Source of the DNA: Roseibium denhamense
GTDB taxonomy: Bacteria > Pseudomonadota > Alphaproteobacteria > Rhizobiales > Stappiaceae
Reading direction: 5' to 3'
Assembly (NCBI RefSeq): GCF_009711415.1
Contig: NZ_SMLZ01000112.1
Span: 62,001-126,000 of the forward strand
DNA length: 64,000 nt
The notes below the pieces were generated by a model. The model did no database searches, had not been told where the DNA came from, and saw only the letters and a program-made list of their open reading frames with translations. Positions 56,074-64,000 of the stretch are shown here, piece after piece. Made by a program: the position numbers and the translations under genes. Position 1 is the first letter of the stretch, and each line of letters starts with the position of its first letter.

Positions 56074-57231
56074 TCACTCCAGCTCGATCCAGGCTGCTTT
56101 TTTGGCAGAGGAACGTACGCAGGCGTCCACAAACCGGACGCCATCGAGACCTTCACGTATACCCGGCAGCAGGCCCATGCTTGTTTTACCGGCCTGATGT
56201 GACCTGATGGCGTCAGCAGCTTCCTTGTAGAGATTGGCAAAGCCCTCAAGGTAGCCTTCCGGATGGCCAGGTGGAATGCGCGTTGCCGGGGCAACCGTCC
56301 CGGACATGCCAGCACCCCCCCGCGTAATCACATGAGGAGGTTCCCCAAAGGGCGAGACATGCAGGTAGTTGGGATTTTCCTGATGCCACTCCAAACCGCC
56401 TTTGTCGCCGTAAACACGCAGTTTCAGATTGTTTTCATTTCCAGGTGCCACTTGAGAGCACCACAGCATTCCTTTCGCCCCGCCGGCAAACCGCAGCATT
56501 ACGTGGCCATTGTCATCCACCTGCCTGCCGGGGACGAAAGACTGCAAATCTGCGGCAAGCCTCTCCACGCGCAATCCCGAGACAAAGCAGGCCAGATTAT
56601 GGGCATGTGTGCCGATATCCCCGGTCGCCCCTCCCGCTCCAGACCGCGCGGGATCCGTCCGCCAATCCGCCTGTTTGTTGGTTTGCTCAACGGTGAGCCA
56701 GTCCTGTGCGTATTCGACCTGCACGACCCGGATGGTTCCGAGCGCGCCCTTTTCCACCATTTCCCGCGCCTGTCTGACCATAGGGTAACCGGTGTAATTG
56801 TGGGTCAGGACAAAGAGACCACTCGACGCTTCCGCAGCCTTTGCAAGCCTTTTGGCATCGGCCAGGGTAGAGGTCATCGGCTTGTCGCAGATGACATGGA
56901 TGCCGCGCTTTAGGAATGCCTTTGCCGCCGGATAGTGAACATGGTTGGGGGTCACGATCGCGACGGCTTCAATTCCGTCCTTCAATCGCGCTTCGCGCTT
57001 GGCCATATCCTCGAAAGAACCGTAGATACGGTCAGGCTTCAGACCAAGCGCCCGGCCGGACTCTTGCGCCTTTTCGGGCGTTGAAGACAAAGCCCCGGCA
57101 ACCAGTTCGAAACATCCATCAAGCCGCGCGGCGATCCGGTGAACCGCGCCAATGAAGGCATCTTTGCCGCCGCCCACCATACCAAGCCGGACGGGCCGCA
57201 CGAAATCCGTGTCCTGACCTTCGATTGTCAT
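56074..57231 (-). CDS. Gfo/Idh/MocA family NAD(P)-dependent dehydrogenase
   Basis: A 385-residue oxidoreductase. The Rossmann loop is RLGMVGGGKDAFIGAVHRIAARL, and AVAIVTPNHVHYPAAKAFLKRGIHVICDKPM contains the conserved EKP-like motif (here CDKP) with the nicotinamide-contacting lysine. The C-terminal beta-sheet domain has GATGDIGTHAHNLACFVSG, with the catalytic His. It would oxidise a sugar or polyol derivative. It is the last gene of the operon, 12 bp after the isomerase gene. Confidence 0.9.
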   Translation of the reverse strand: MTIEGQDTDFVRPVRLGMVGGGKDAFIGAVHRIAARLDGCFELVAGALSSTPEKAQESGRALGLKPDRIYGSFEDMAKREARLKDGIEAVAIVTPNHVHYPAAKAFLKRGIHVICDKPMTSTLADAKRLAKAAEASSGLFVLTHNYTGYPMVRQAREMVEKGALGTIRVVQVEYAQDWLTVEQTNKQADWRTDPARSGAGGATGDIGTHAHNLACFVSGLRVERLAADLQSFVPGRQVDDNGHVMLRFAGGAKGMLWCSQVAPGNENNLKLRVYGDKGGLEWHQENPNYLHVSPFGEPPHVITRGGAGMSGTVAPATRIPPGHPEGYLEGFANLYKEAADAIRSHQAGKTSMGLLPGIREGLDGVRFVDACVRSSAKKAAWIELE

Positions 57232-57243
57232 CGTCTTCTCCTA

Positions 57244-58296
57244 TCAGATCCCGAGCATGCGCCGGTTGGCCGCTTCATCAGTACCGCTGCCGGCGAACTC
57301 GTCAAAGGCCCTTTCAGTCACACGAATAATGTGATCTTTCACAAATGCAGCTCCTTCCCGAGCGCCGTCTTCCGGGTGCTTGAGGCAGCATTCCCACTCC
57401 ACAACAGCCCATCCGTCAAAGTCATTTGCCGCCATCTTGGAGAAAACCGCGCCGAAATCCACCTGACCATCGCCCAGGGAGCGGAACCGTCCGGCCCGGC
57501 TGACCCACGGCTGATAGCCGCCGTAAACCCCTTGGCGCCCGGTTGGATTGAACTCCGCATCCTTGACGTGAAACATCCCGATACGGTCCTTGTAGATGTC
57601 GATGTTGTCGAGATAGTCGAGACACTGCAAAACGTAGTGAGACGGGTCATAAAGCATCTGCGCCCGGGAATGCTGATCAACCCTGTCCAAAAACATCTCG
57701 AAGGTCATGCCATCATGCAGATCTTCGCCGGGATGTATCTCGTAGCAAACATCAACTCCCATGTCCTCGGCATGATCCAGGATCGGCCGCCAACGCCGGG
57801 CCAATTCGTCAAAAGCAGTTTCAACCAAGCCTGCGGGCCGTTGCGGCCAGGGATAGACATAGGGCCAGGCTAGCGCTCCGGAGAACGTGGCATGCGCCGT
57901 GATCCCTAGGTTCCGGCTCGCGGACAAGGCCATTTTGACCTGATCCACGGCCCACGCCTGGCGCGCAGCCGGATTACCGCGCACGTCTTCGGCGGCGAAA
58001 CCGTCAAAGGCAGTGTCATAAGCGGGATGAACCGCGACGAGCTGTCCCTGCAAATGGGTGGAGAGTTCCGTAACCTCCACGCCATTTGCCCGGGCAACCC
58101 CGATAAACTCGTCGCAATAGGTCTTCGAGCTTGCAGCCTTTTGAAGATCAATCAACCGTCCGTCCCAGCTTGGAACCTGGACGCCAATGTATCCGCACTC
58201 CGCTGCCCACTTTGTGATCCCGTCCCAAGAATTGAACGGCGCTTCATCTCCGGCGAACTGGGCCAGAAACAGTGCGGGCCCCTTAATCGTTTTCAT
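57244..58296 (-). CDS. Sugar phosphate isomerase/epimerase (TIM barrel)
   Basis: A 350-residue AP endonuclease 2-like TIM barrel. Typical segments are MVCYEIHPGEDLHDG (acid ligand after a strand), LYDPSHYVLQCLDYLDNIDIYKDRIGMFHVKDAEF with metal-binding His and Asp/Glu, and WAVVEWECCLKHPEDGAREGAAFVKDHI. These enzymes rearrange ketose phosphates or inosose derivatives. Its place next to a DhaK-type kinase and a Gfo/Idh dehydrogenase matches operons for tetritol or related polyol breakdown. The exact reaction is not set by sequence. Confidence 0.87.
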   Translation of the reverse strand: MKTIKGPALFLAQFAGDEAPFNSWDGITKWAAECGYIGVQVPSWDGRLIDLQKAASSKTYCDEFIGVARANGVEVTELSTHLQGQLVAVHPAYDTAFDGFAAEDVRGNPAARQAWAVDQVKMALSASRNLGITAHATFSGALAWPYVYPWPQRPAGLVETAFDELARRWRPILDHAEDMGVDVCYEIHPGEDLHDGMTFEMFLDRVDQHSRAQMLYDPSHYVLQCLDYLDNIDIYKDRIGMFHVKDAEFNPTGRQGVYGGYQPWVSRAGRFRSLGDGQVDFGAVFSKMAANDFDGWAVVEWECCLKHPEDGAREGAAFVKDHIIRVTERAFDEFAGSGTDEAANRRMLGI

Positions 58297-58346
58297 GAGT
58301 TCCTCCCTCAGGCGCTTTAGTGAACGGCGGGCCTTTCAAATCCAGA

Positions 58347-59984
58347 TTAGCTTGTGGGAACGGCCTCCCGGACCAGATTTTCCAGAAGCCGGGCAACAGC
58401 CTCGGCACCTGGATCATTATGTCCTGAAAGGTTCGCCTCCGAGACGTAACTGGCTCTGCCGGCTCGCGCGCGCGTGATCCGTGCGGTTGCATCTGCCCCT
58501 TGCCGAGCCTCACGGGCCGCAGCCTCCATACCCTGATCCAGTGCGTTCAGAGCGGGCATCAAGGCGTCGATCATCGTCCGGTCACCGGGTTTTGCGCCGC
58601 CAACCTCCATGATGCGGTCCAGCCCTGCCTTTAGGGCATCAACGGCGTCCCGCCCGGAGGAGGATGCATCTCCGGCGGCGGCAAAAAAGATGGCCAGCAG
58701 AACACCGGAGGAGCCGCCCATCGTCTGGCTGAGTTCCAGACCGATCGCGCGGTACAGCTGGGTCAGATCCGCCAGGGGCATACGGTCAAGGGCCTTGATG
58801 AGCGCCCGCGCGGCCGTCGCAAGCGTGCTTCCGGTATCCCCGTCACCTGATTTTGCATCGAGCGCGTTGAGATCATCTTCAGCCTCAATCAGGATTTTGC
58901 AGCACTTTTCGAGGAACTTGCGGGTTTCCTCATTCTTTGACGCAAGTGGCTGGATCGGGGTCAGTCCGTCCGGCAGCGGCAAAATGGAAACAGATGCTAG
59001 CGCGAGGCAGCCTGGCCAGACCCAAGGAGCAACAGGGGCTTGCAGCAATCCTTCTTCGGCCTTGCTGACGGGCAAAAGAGACACCGAGAACCCGTGCATA
59101 TCAAGGGACGTCATCATCGCGGCTGGTCCGACCAGCCAACGGATTTGACCGCCGATCCGGGAATGTGTGAGCTCTTCGGCCAGAACGGACATTTCCAGCG
59201 GGGTAGTGCCGCCGAGATTGTTTAAAAGGGCCACATGCGGCCCCGGGGCAAGCGCCGGTTCCAAACGGTCAACCACCATAGCCATGGCGGACTTGGCATT
59301 TGAGAACACCACCTGCTCGACCCCGGCTTCTCCGTGGATGCCAAGACCCAGTTCCGCCATTCCGGGACCAATCCGGTCTTCCTTCGGTGACCCCGGAAGC
59401 GTGCAAGTGTCCAGGGACATGCCGATGGAGACGGCACCTGCAATCACCTTTTCAGCAGCGTCGGTGACGGTTGCAAGATCTGCGCCCTGGTCCGCCAGTG
59501 CTCCAGCAATCTTGTGAACGAACAAGGTACCGGCAACACCGCGCGCCTGCGGCAAGTCTGGTAGGGCAACATCATCATCGACTATGACCATGTTGACCTT
59601 CAGCCCAAATGCACGTGCCCGCTCCACCGCAAGCCCGAAATTCAGCCGGTCACCCGTGTAGTTCTTCACGATCACCAGACACCCGGCCTTGCCCGTTACA
59701 GCCAGTATTCCAGCCAGGACCGCATCTACCGAAGGCGATGCAAAAACCTCTCCGCACACGGCTGCCGTCAACATGCCCTGCCCGACAAAGCCAGCATGGC
59801 TCGGCTCATGGCCGGAACCGCCGCCGGACACCAGTGCGACCTTGGACTTATCCCAGTCCGTGCGGACGACGACTTTGATATGCGGGTACCCGTCCAGCCT
59901 AGCCAAGCGCCCGCCCGCTGTTCGAAGGGCACCGTCAATTGCTTCTGTGACGAGTGTTTCCTTTGAGTTGATGAACTGCTTCAT
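58347..59984 (-). CDS. Dihydroxyacetone kinase-family protein (DhaK-DhaL fusion, ATP-type)
   Basis: A 545-residue kinase with the DhaK domain first (LVSGGGSGHEPSHAGFVGQGML) and substrate-binding His at 217 in LGLGIHGEAGVEQVV. The DhaL domain follows from about 340, with NALDAKSGDGDTGSTLATAARAL (Mg-binding aspartates) and GGSSGVLLAIFF. As a single-chain ATP-dependent kinase it needs no PTS partner (no DhaM gene is present). Related kinases phosphorylate L-erythrulose and other keto-sugars. It lies between the ABC ATPases and the isomerase, 50 bp before the isomerase gene. Confidence 0.9.
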   Translation of the reverse strand: MKQFINSKETLVTEAIDGALRTAGGRLARLDGYPHIKVVVRTDWDKSKVALVSGGGSGHEPSHAGFVGQGMLTAAVCGEVFASPSVDAVLAGILAVTGKAGCLVIVKNYTGDRLNFGLAVERARAFGLKVNMVIVDDDVALPDLPQARGVAGTLFVHKIAGALADQGADLATVTDAAEKVIAGAVSIGMSLDTCTLPGSPKEDRIGPGMAELGLGIHGEAGVEQVVFSNAKSAMAMVVDRLEPALAPGPHVALLNNLGGTTPLEMSVLAEELTHSRIGGQIRWLVGPAAMMTSLDMHGFSVSLLPVSKAEEGLLQAPVAPWVWPGCLALASVSILPLPDGLTPIQPLASKNEETRKFLEKCCKILIEAEDDLNALDAKSGDGDTGSTLATAARALIKALDRMPLADLTQLYRAIGLELSQTMGGSSGVLLAIFFAAAGDASSSGRDAVDALKAGLDRIMEVGGAKPGDRTMIDALMPALNALDQGMEAAAREARQGADATARITRARAGRASYVSEANLSGHNDPGAEAVARLLENLVREAVPTS

Positions 59985-59995
59985 GTTCCCTCTCC

Positions 59996-60991
59996 TCAGA
60001 TGATGCGGGCGCCGCTGGCGTCGAAGTAAAGCGGATTGCGTGGTTGGATCGCCACGGTGTCACCGGCTTCCAGCTCGCTGTTCGGATGGGTCAGGGTCAC
60101 CACGTCATGCCCCTCCAGTTTCAAATGAAGGCGGATCTGGTCGCCCAGATGTTCAACCCTCTTGACGGTTGTGGGTTTGCCTTCGCCTTGCTGGATGTGT
60201 TCCGGCCGTAGGCCCATCTGCCGTGCGCCATCTGGCGACCCCGCAAACATATCGGCCGGCAAGATGTTGATCCGGGGCTGACCTAGGCGTCCGGCCACAT
60301 AAAGATTGATGGGGTCCTCGTAAATCTCCCGCGGGGACCCAAACTGCACCATCCGGCCATTGTCCAGAACGCCGACATGGGTGGACATGGTCATGGCCTC
60401 GATCTGGTCGTGGGTCACATACAGCAGCGTTGCCCCAAGGCTCTCCTGAATGCGCTTTAATTCGATCCGCAAGTCCGACCGCAACTTGGCATCAAGTGAG
60501 CTCAGCGGCTCGTCCATCAGATAAATGTTCGGATTGCGGACCAGAGCGCGCCCAATCGAGACGCGTTGCATTTCACCACCGGAGAGCTCGGTCGCCTTGT
60601 TGTTGAGCTTGTGCGAAATGCGCAGAACATCCGCCACCTCTGCGACTTTGCGCTGGATCTGATCCTCCGGCGTTTTGAGCAGCGGCGAGCGTAGCGGAAA
60701 CGCCAGATTGTCCTTCACACTCATATGCGGGTAGAGCGAATATTGCTGAAAGACCATGGCAACGTTGCGCTGCGCCGGCGTTTCATCCGCTACCGACCGC
60801 CCACCAATGACGATGTCGCCTGAATCCGCGCTTTCAAGACCCGAAATTAGACGCAGGATCGTGGTTTTCCCTGCTCCTGTCGGCCCCAGAAGCGTGACGA
60901 ATGCGCCATCGGGAACCGTCATGGTGACATCTTCAACTGCGATAGTGTCCCCGAAAGCCTTGGAAAGATTTTGCAGACGCACCTCAGACAT
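59996..60991 (-). CDS. ABC transporter ATP-binding protein (carbohydrate type, second of two)
   Basis: A 331-residue MalK/UgpC-like ATPase. Walker A is LLGPTGAGKTTILRLISGL, the signature is LSGGEMQRVSIGRALV, Walker B is IYLMDEPLSSLDAKL, and the switch His is in YVTHDQIEAM. The C-terminal regulatory domain ends LYFDASGARII. The frame opens 102 bp upstream, within the neighbouring gene; MSEVRLQNLSKAFGDTIAV is the family start. It overlaps the other ATPase by 8 bp. Two unlike ATPases in one operon suggest a hetero-dimer, as in glycerol-type (GlpST) importers. Confidence 0.92.
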   Translation of the reverse strand: MSEVRLQNLSKAFGDTIAVEDVTMTVPDGAFVTLLGPTGAGKTTILRLISGLESADSGDIVIGGRSVADETPAQRNVAMVFQQYSLYPHMSVKDNLAFPLRSPLLKTPEDQIQRKVAEVADVLRISHKLNNKATELSGGEMQRVSIGRALVRNPNIYLMDEPLSSLDAKLRSDLRIELKRIQESLGATLLYVTHDQIEAMTMSTHVGVLDNGRMVQFGSPREIYEDPINLYVAGRLGQPRINILPADMFAGSPDGARQMGLRPEHIQQGEGKPTTVKRVEHLGDQIRLHLKLEGHDVVTLTHPNSELEAGDTVAIQPRNPLYFDASGARII

Positions 60992-62081
60992 GGGCAAGCA
61001 CTCCCTCGTTGAGATCCGACCGCAAGGCCTTGCCTGACTGATTGTCAAAAAGCGTCGCCGTTGCCCCATTGAAGGCAAGGCCAACCTGCTCACCGGACCG
61101 CACTGGCTGATCAGACGATATCCGGGCCTTCAAATTCCCGCTTGCCGTTTTGACCGTAACGATTTGCGTGGTCCCGAGATACTCAGCTGCAACCACTTCA
61201 CCGCGGCTCTCGCTTGAATCGCTCAAGGCAATATGCTCCGGGCGGATGCCATAAACCATGTCGCCTTCAAACGGTTCGCGAACCGCCGGGACAGACAAGT
61301 CAACATGATGCATGCGGATGCTCGTGGCCCCTGTGTGCACCTGACCATGGAAACGCAGAAAGTTCATGGAAGGAGAGCCGATAAAATCGGCGACGAACAT
61401 GGTTGCGGGCTTATCGTAGATGTCTTGCGGCGTCCCGAACTGTTCAATGACACCATGGTTCATGACAACGATCTTGTCTCCCATCTGCATGGCCTCCAGC
61501 TGGTCATGCGTGACGTAAATCGTCGTCGCGCCCATGCGGTCGTGTAGGGCCCGCAGTTCTTCGGCCATGCGCTCACGGAACTCGGCATCCAGCGCCCCAA
61601 GCGGTTCGTCCATCATGAAGGCCTTGGGTTCCCGGACAATTGCCCGGCCAAGGGCAACCCGTTGCCGGTCGCCGCCTGACAACCCGCCGACCGGCCTGTC
61701 CAGAATGTCCTCAATGCCCAGGATACGAGACACTTCGGCGACTTTTTCTTTTATTTGCGCCTTTGCCATCCCCTGGCTGACCAAAGGGTAGCTGATGTTC
61801 TTGCGCACATTCATGTGCGGGTAGAGCGCGAACATCTGAAATACGAAGGCTATGTCGCGTTGGCGTGCAGGCTTCTGGCTGACTTCCTCACCGTCGATGT
61901 AGATTTCACCGGCTGTCGGCAGCTCAAGGCCGGCAATCATGCGCAACGTCGTGGTTTTACCGCAGCCCGACGGCCCCAAAAGCATAAAGAACTCGCCGTC
62001 TTCGATCTTGAAAGACGAGGACTGGACGGCAGTGAAATCGCCGAAATTCTTCCGCAGGTTTTTGATGATGATCTCGGCCAT
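60984..62081 (-). CDS. ABC transporter ATP-binding protein (carbohydrate type, first of two)
   Basis: A 365-residue ATPase. Walker A is LLGPSGCGKTTTLRMIAGL, Walker B is AFMMDEPLGALDAEF, and the signature reads GGLSGGDRQRVALGRAIV, where Asp replaces the usual Gln. The switch motif is YVTHDQLEAMQMGD. The C-terminal domain is extended (GIRPEHIALSDSSESRGEV). MAEIIIKNLRKNFGDFTAV is the chosen start; the frame opens 27 bp earlier. It begins 4 bp after the small membrane-protein gene and overlaps the second ATPase by 8 bp. Confidence 0.92.
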   Translation of the reverse strand: MAEIIIKNLRKNFGDFTAVQSSSFKIEDGEFFMLLGPSGCGKTTTLRMIAGLELPTAGEIYIDGEEVSQKPARQRDIAFVFQMFALYPHMNVRKNISYPLVSQGMAKAQIKEKVAEVSRILGIEDILDRPVGGLSGGDRQRVALGRAIVREPKAFMMDEPLGALDAEFRERMAEELRALHDRMGATTIYVTHDQLEAMQMGDKIVVMNHGVIEQFGTPQDIYDKPATMFVADFIGSPSMNFLRFHGQVHTGATSIRMHHVDLSVPAVREPFEGDMVYGIRPEHIALSDSSESRGEVVAAEYLGTTQIVTVKTASGNLKARISSDQPVRSGEQVGLAFNGATATLFDNQSGKALRSDLNEGVLAHV

Positions 62082-62085
62082 GCAC

Positions 62086-62274
62086 TTAGTCCGGAAAATG
62101 GCTAACAACGATGAACATCACCGTTCCGGTCAGCGTAACAATGAAGGAATAGGTGTAGGCCCACATGACGAGCGGCTGCATCAGCATCACCACGCCCAGT
62201 GCGATCAAAATGGAGGCGAGCATCTCCCAGGGGCCACGTCGGAAGCGCATCAGTCCTTGAAAAAATCCGGTCAT
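62086..62274 (-). CDS. Small two-helix membrane protein of the sugar-transport operon
   Basis: A 62-residue protein with two hydrophobic helices (WEMLASILIALGVVMLMQPLVM and SFIVTLTGTVMFIVVSHF). It overlaps the end of the upstream permease gene by 4 bp (ATGA) and is 4 bp before the ATPase gene, so it is a genuine operon member. Small membrane proteins occur at the equivalent place in polyol importers of the glp type. It may assist permease assembly. No family is claimed. Confidence 0.75.
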   Translation of the reverse strand: MTGFFQGLMRFRRGPWEMLASILIALGVVMLMQPLVMWAYTYSFIVTLTGTVMFIVVSHFPD

Positions 62275-63212
62275 TTGCGCACCGCTCCAAATGTGATCCC
62301 ACGCAGCAAATGCTTTCGAAGCAGGATGGTGAAAACCATGACAGGCACCAGGAACAGCGTTGCTCCAGCAGCCACCGCCGGCCAGTCCTGACCGCCAACG
62401 CCAATAATCGTCGGAATGAACGGGGGGGCGGTCTGCGCGGTTCCCGAGGTGAGCAGGACCGCGAAGGCATATTCATTCCAGGAAAAAATCAGGCAGAAAA
62501 TCGCCGTCGATGCGATGCCAGTCGCTGCTTGCGGCAGGACAACTTTGTAGAAAGCCTGGAACCGCGTGTAGCCGTCAATCAGTGCGGCTTCTTCGTATTC
62601 TCGTGGAATCTCGTCGATGAACCCTTTGAGAAGCCAAACGGCCAGAGAGATGTTGACCGCCGTGTAAAGCAGAATCATGCCAAGATGAGTATCCGACAGG
62701 CCCAGTGTCCGGAACATCAGGAAAATCGGGATCGCAACCGCAATCGGCGGCATCATGCGGGTCGACAGAATGAAAAACAGGAGGTCATCCTTCAAAGGCA
62801 CCTTGAACCGCGAGAAGGCATAGGCGGCAAGCGTTCCAAGAAACACCGACAGGAATGTTGATCCAAAGCCGATGATGACCGAATTCAAGAAGCGCTCGCC
62901 ATAGCGGGAGGGCCCGGCGATGACCATATCGCGGTTGCGCACGATCTCTTCGTACCAGCTTTCTGGCGGCGGCAGGGCCTCCAGCGTTTCTGGACTGACC
63001 CGTGTGCGGGTCGTGAAGAGGTTCACATATCCTTCAAGCGAGGGCTCAAAGAGCACTTTTGGCGGATAGGCGATGGCATCAACCGGGGACTTGAACCCTG
63101 TAGTAATGATCCACACAAGCGGCAACAGCGTGATGATGGCGTAGGCCACAACGAGTGTGCCTGCGAACCATTTCTGCGGCGTGGACGGTTCGGTGATGGA
63201 ATAACTGCTCAT
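62271..63212 (-). CDS. Carbohydrate ABC transporter permease (MalG/UgpE type)
   Basis: A 313-residue inner-membrane permease with about six helices. The cytoplasmic coupling loop is EYEEAALIDGYTRFQAFYKVVLPQAATGIASTAIF, the EAA motif of carbohydrate permeases. A periplasmic loop (VSPETLEALPPPESWYEEIVRNRDMVIAG) lies after the first helix. MSSYSITEPSTPQKWF is the start; its ATGA overlaps the upstream permease stop. It is followed by the small membrane protein. Confidence 0.93.
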   Translation of the reverse strand: MSSYSITEPSTPQKWFAGTLVVAYAIITLLPLVWIITTGFKSPVDAIAYPPKVLFEPSLEGYVNLFTTRTRVSPETLEALPPPESWYEEIVRNRDMVIAGPSRYGERFLNSVIIGFGSTFLSVFLGTLAAYAFSRFKVPLKDDLLFFILSTRMMPPIAVAIPIFLMFRTLGLSDTHLGMILLYTAVNISLAVWLLKGFIDEIPREYEEAALIDGYTRFQAFYKVVLPQAATGIASTAIFCLIFSWNEYAFAVLLTSGTAQTAPPFIPTIIGVGGQDWPAVAAGATLFLVPVMVFTILLRKHLLRGITFGAVRK

Positions 63213-64000
63213 CGTTCTTTCACCTTGTTCAGCGCCTTGACGTAGATTGACGCCAACCCGAAGACCGTGACGAAAAGGATGATCGCGTAGGCGGAGGCGT
63301 ATCCGGTCCGCCACTTCTCAAAAGCTTCGCGTTTCAGGTTGATCGAGGTCAGCTCGGTAATGGAGCCGGGCCCGCCTCCGGTCAGCTGCACCACAAGGTC
63401 GAACATCTTGAAATTCTCGATGCCCCGGAAAAGGACGGCCAGCATGAGAAACGGCAGCACCATGGGAATGGTGATGGTCCAGAACTGCCGCCACTGACTG
63501 GCTCGGTCGATTTCCGCGGCCTCGTAGATGTAATCAGGAATGGATCGAAGCCCGGCAAGACAGATCAGCATCACGAAGGGGGTCCACATCCACGTATCGA
63601 CGATCACAATGGACCAGGGCGCAAGCGTAACGTCGCCGATCATCTGGAAAGACGATGGATCAACGCCCGTCAAAAAGGAAATCCCGTAGTTAAATAGCCC
63701 GATCTGGGGCTGATAGAGAAAGGTCCAGAAGTTGCCCACTACCGCCGGTGACAACATCATCGGCAGAACAATCAAGGTGGTCCAAAGATCATTGCCCCTG
63801 AATTTCCGGTTGATCAGCCAGGCAAGGGTGAAGCCGATAAGCACCTGGAAGAAGATCGTCCAGAAGAGGAAATGCGCGGTTGCCTGCATCGTCAGCCAGA
63901 TGTCGCTGTCGGTGAGGATCCGCTCGTAGTTTCGGAACCCGATATACTCGACCTCCCGGTTCGGGCGGTTCGCGCGGAAATTGGTAAAACTCAGATTGAT
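63209..64000 (-). CDS. Carbohydrate ABC transporter permease (MalF/UgpA type), 5' end outside window
   Basis: 263 residues of the permease are visible and the frame is open to the last base, so the gene begins beyond the right edge. The first visible residues (INLSFTNFRANRPNREVEYIGFRNYERILTD) match the periplasmic loop between the first two helices. The EAA loop reads YIYEAAEIDRASQWRQFWTITIPMVLPFLMLAVLFRGIENFKMFD. It pairs with the following permease, which overlaps it by 4 bp. The solute-binding protein gene is probably further upstream. Confidence 0.94.
   Translation of the reverse strand: MNLSFTNFRANRPNREVEYIGFRNYERILTDSDIWLTMQATAHFLFWTIFFQVLIGFTLAWLINRKFRGNDLWTTLIVLPMMLSPAVVGNFWTFLYQPQIGLFNYGISFLTGVDPSSFQMIGDVTLAPWSIVIVDTWMWTPFVMLICLAGLRSIPDYIYEAAEIDRASQWRQFWTITIPMVLPFLMLAVLFRGIENFKMFDLVVQLTGGGPGSITELTSINLKREAFEKWRTGYASAYAIILFVTVFGLASIYVKALNKVKER

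Overview
The window looks like a chromosomal segment of an alphaproteobacterium, most likely of the Roseibium/Labrenzia (Stappiaceae) or a nearby Hyphomicrobiales lineage. This is inferred from gene content and order: a Fur/Mur regulator lacking the usual cysteines, a rhizobial-type phospholipid N-methyltransferase next to dnaJ-dnaK, ubiE-ubiB back to back with divergent mutM, and rpsT before dnaA. No ribosomal RNA is present to fix the taxonomy.

Region 1 (1-32 kb) is core chromosome. On the minus strand lie miaB (cut by the window edge), an acyltransferase, fur, rimI, a NifU-type Fe-S protein, a universal stress protein, hslU, a membrane protein, hslV, an FMN reductase, pmtA, dnaJ and dnaK. 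dnaK has a recognisable heat-shock sigma factor promoter. A small outer-membrane barrel gene, alkB, an alcohol dehydrogenase-like gene, an orphan sugar-binding protein, ubiB and ubiE follow. Then come mutM, an enoyl-CoA hydratase and rpsT, a rhodanese, and the replication cluster dnaA-dnaN-recF-gyrB on the plus strand. A GGDEF/EAL protein with a degenerate EAL domain, a RlpA-like protein, a possible small RNA and an Fe-S type photolyase complete the block.

Region 2 (33.5-49.9 kb) is an integrative mobilizable element in the 3' half of a tRNA-Arg(CCG) gene. A 47-bp direct repeat, 33521-33567 and 49821-49867, marks its ends. The left end carries a Rep-like winged-helix gene with four iteron-like near-palindromes inside its coding sequence followed by an AT-rich stretch, resembling the phage lambda O/ori layout. 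Next is a mobC-mobA set with two further genes nested in another frame of mobA, as in ColE1. The middle holds transposon debris, an ImmA/IrrE-type protease that has lost most of its antitoxin partner, and a cargo module: a divergent TolB/TPR regulator, a RoxA-like diheme cytochrome, a DUF4331 protein, a one-helix membrane protein and a FAD oxidoreductase. The right end has a Fic protein with operator-like repeats, two Arc-type ribbon-helix-helix regulators, an excisionase-like gene and the integrase. No conjugation (type IV secretion) genes are seen, so transfer would need a helper.

Region 3 (50-64 kb) is chromosomal again: a DUF3750 protein, an RND efflux pair (adaptor and pump), and a minus-strand catabolic operon running off the right edge. 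The operon encodes two permeases, a tiny membrane protein, two different ABC ATPases, a DhaK-DhaL fusion kinase, a TIM-barrel isomerase and a Gfo/Idh/MocA dehydrogenase. It probably imports and breaks down a polyol or short sugar. The solute-binding protein probably lies just outside the window.
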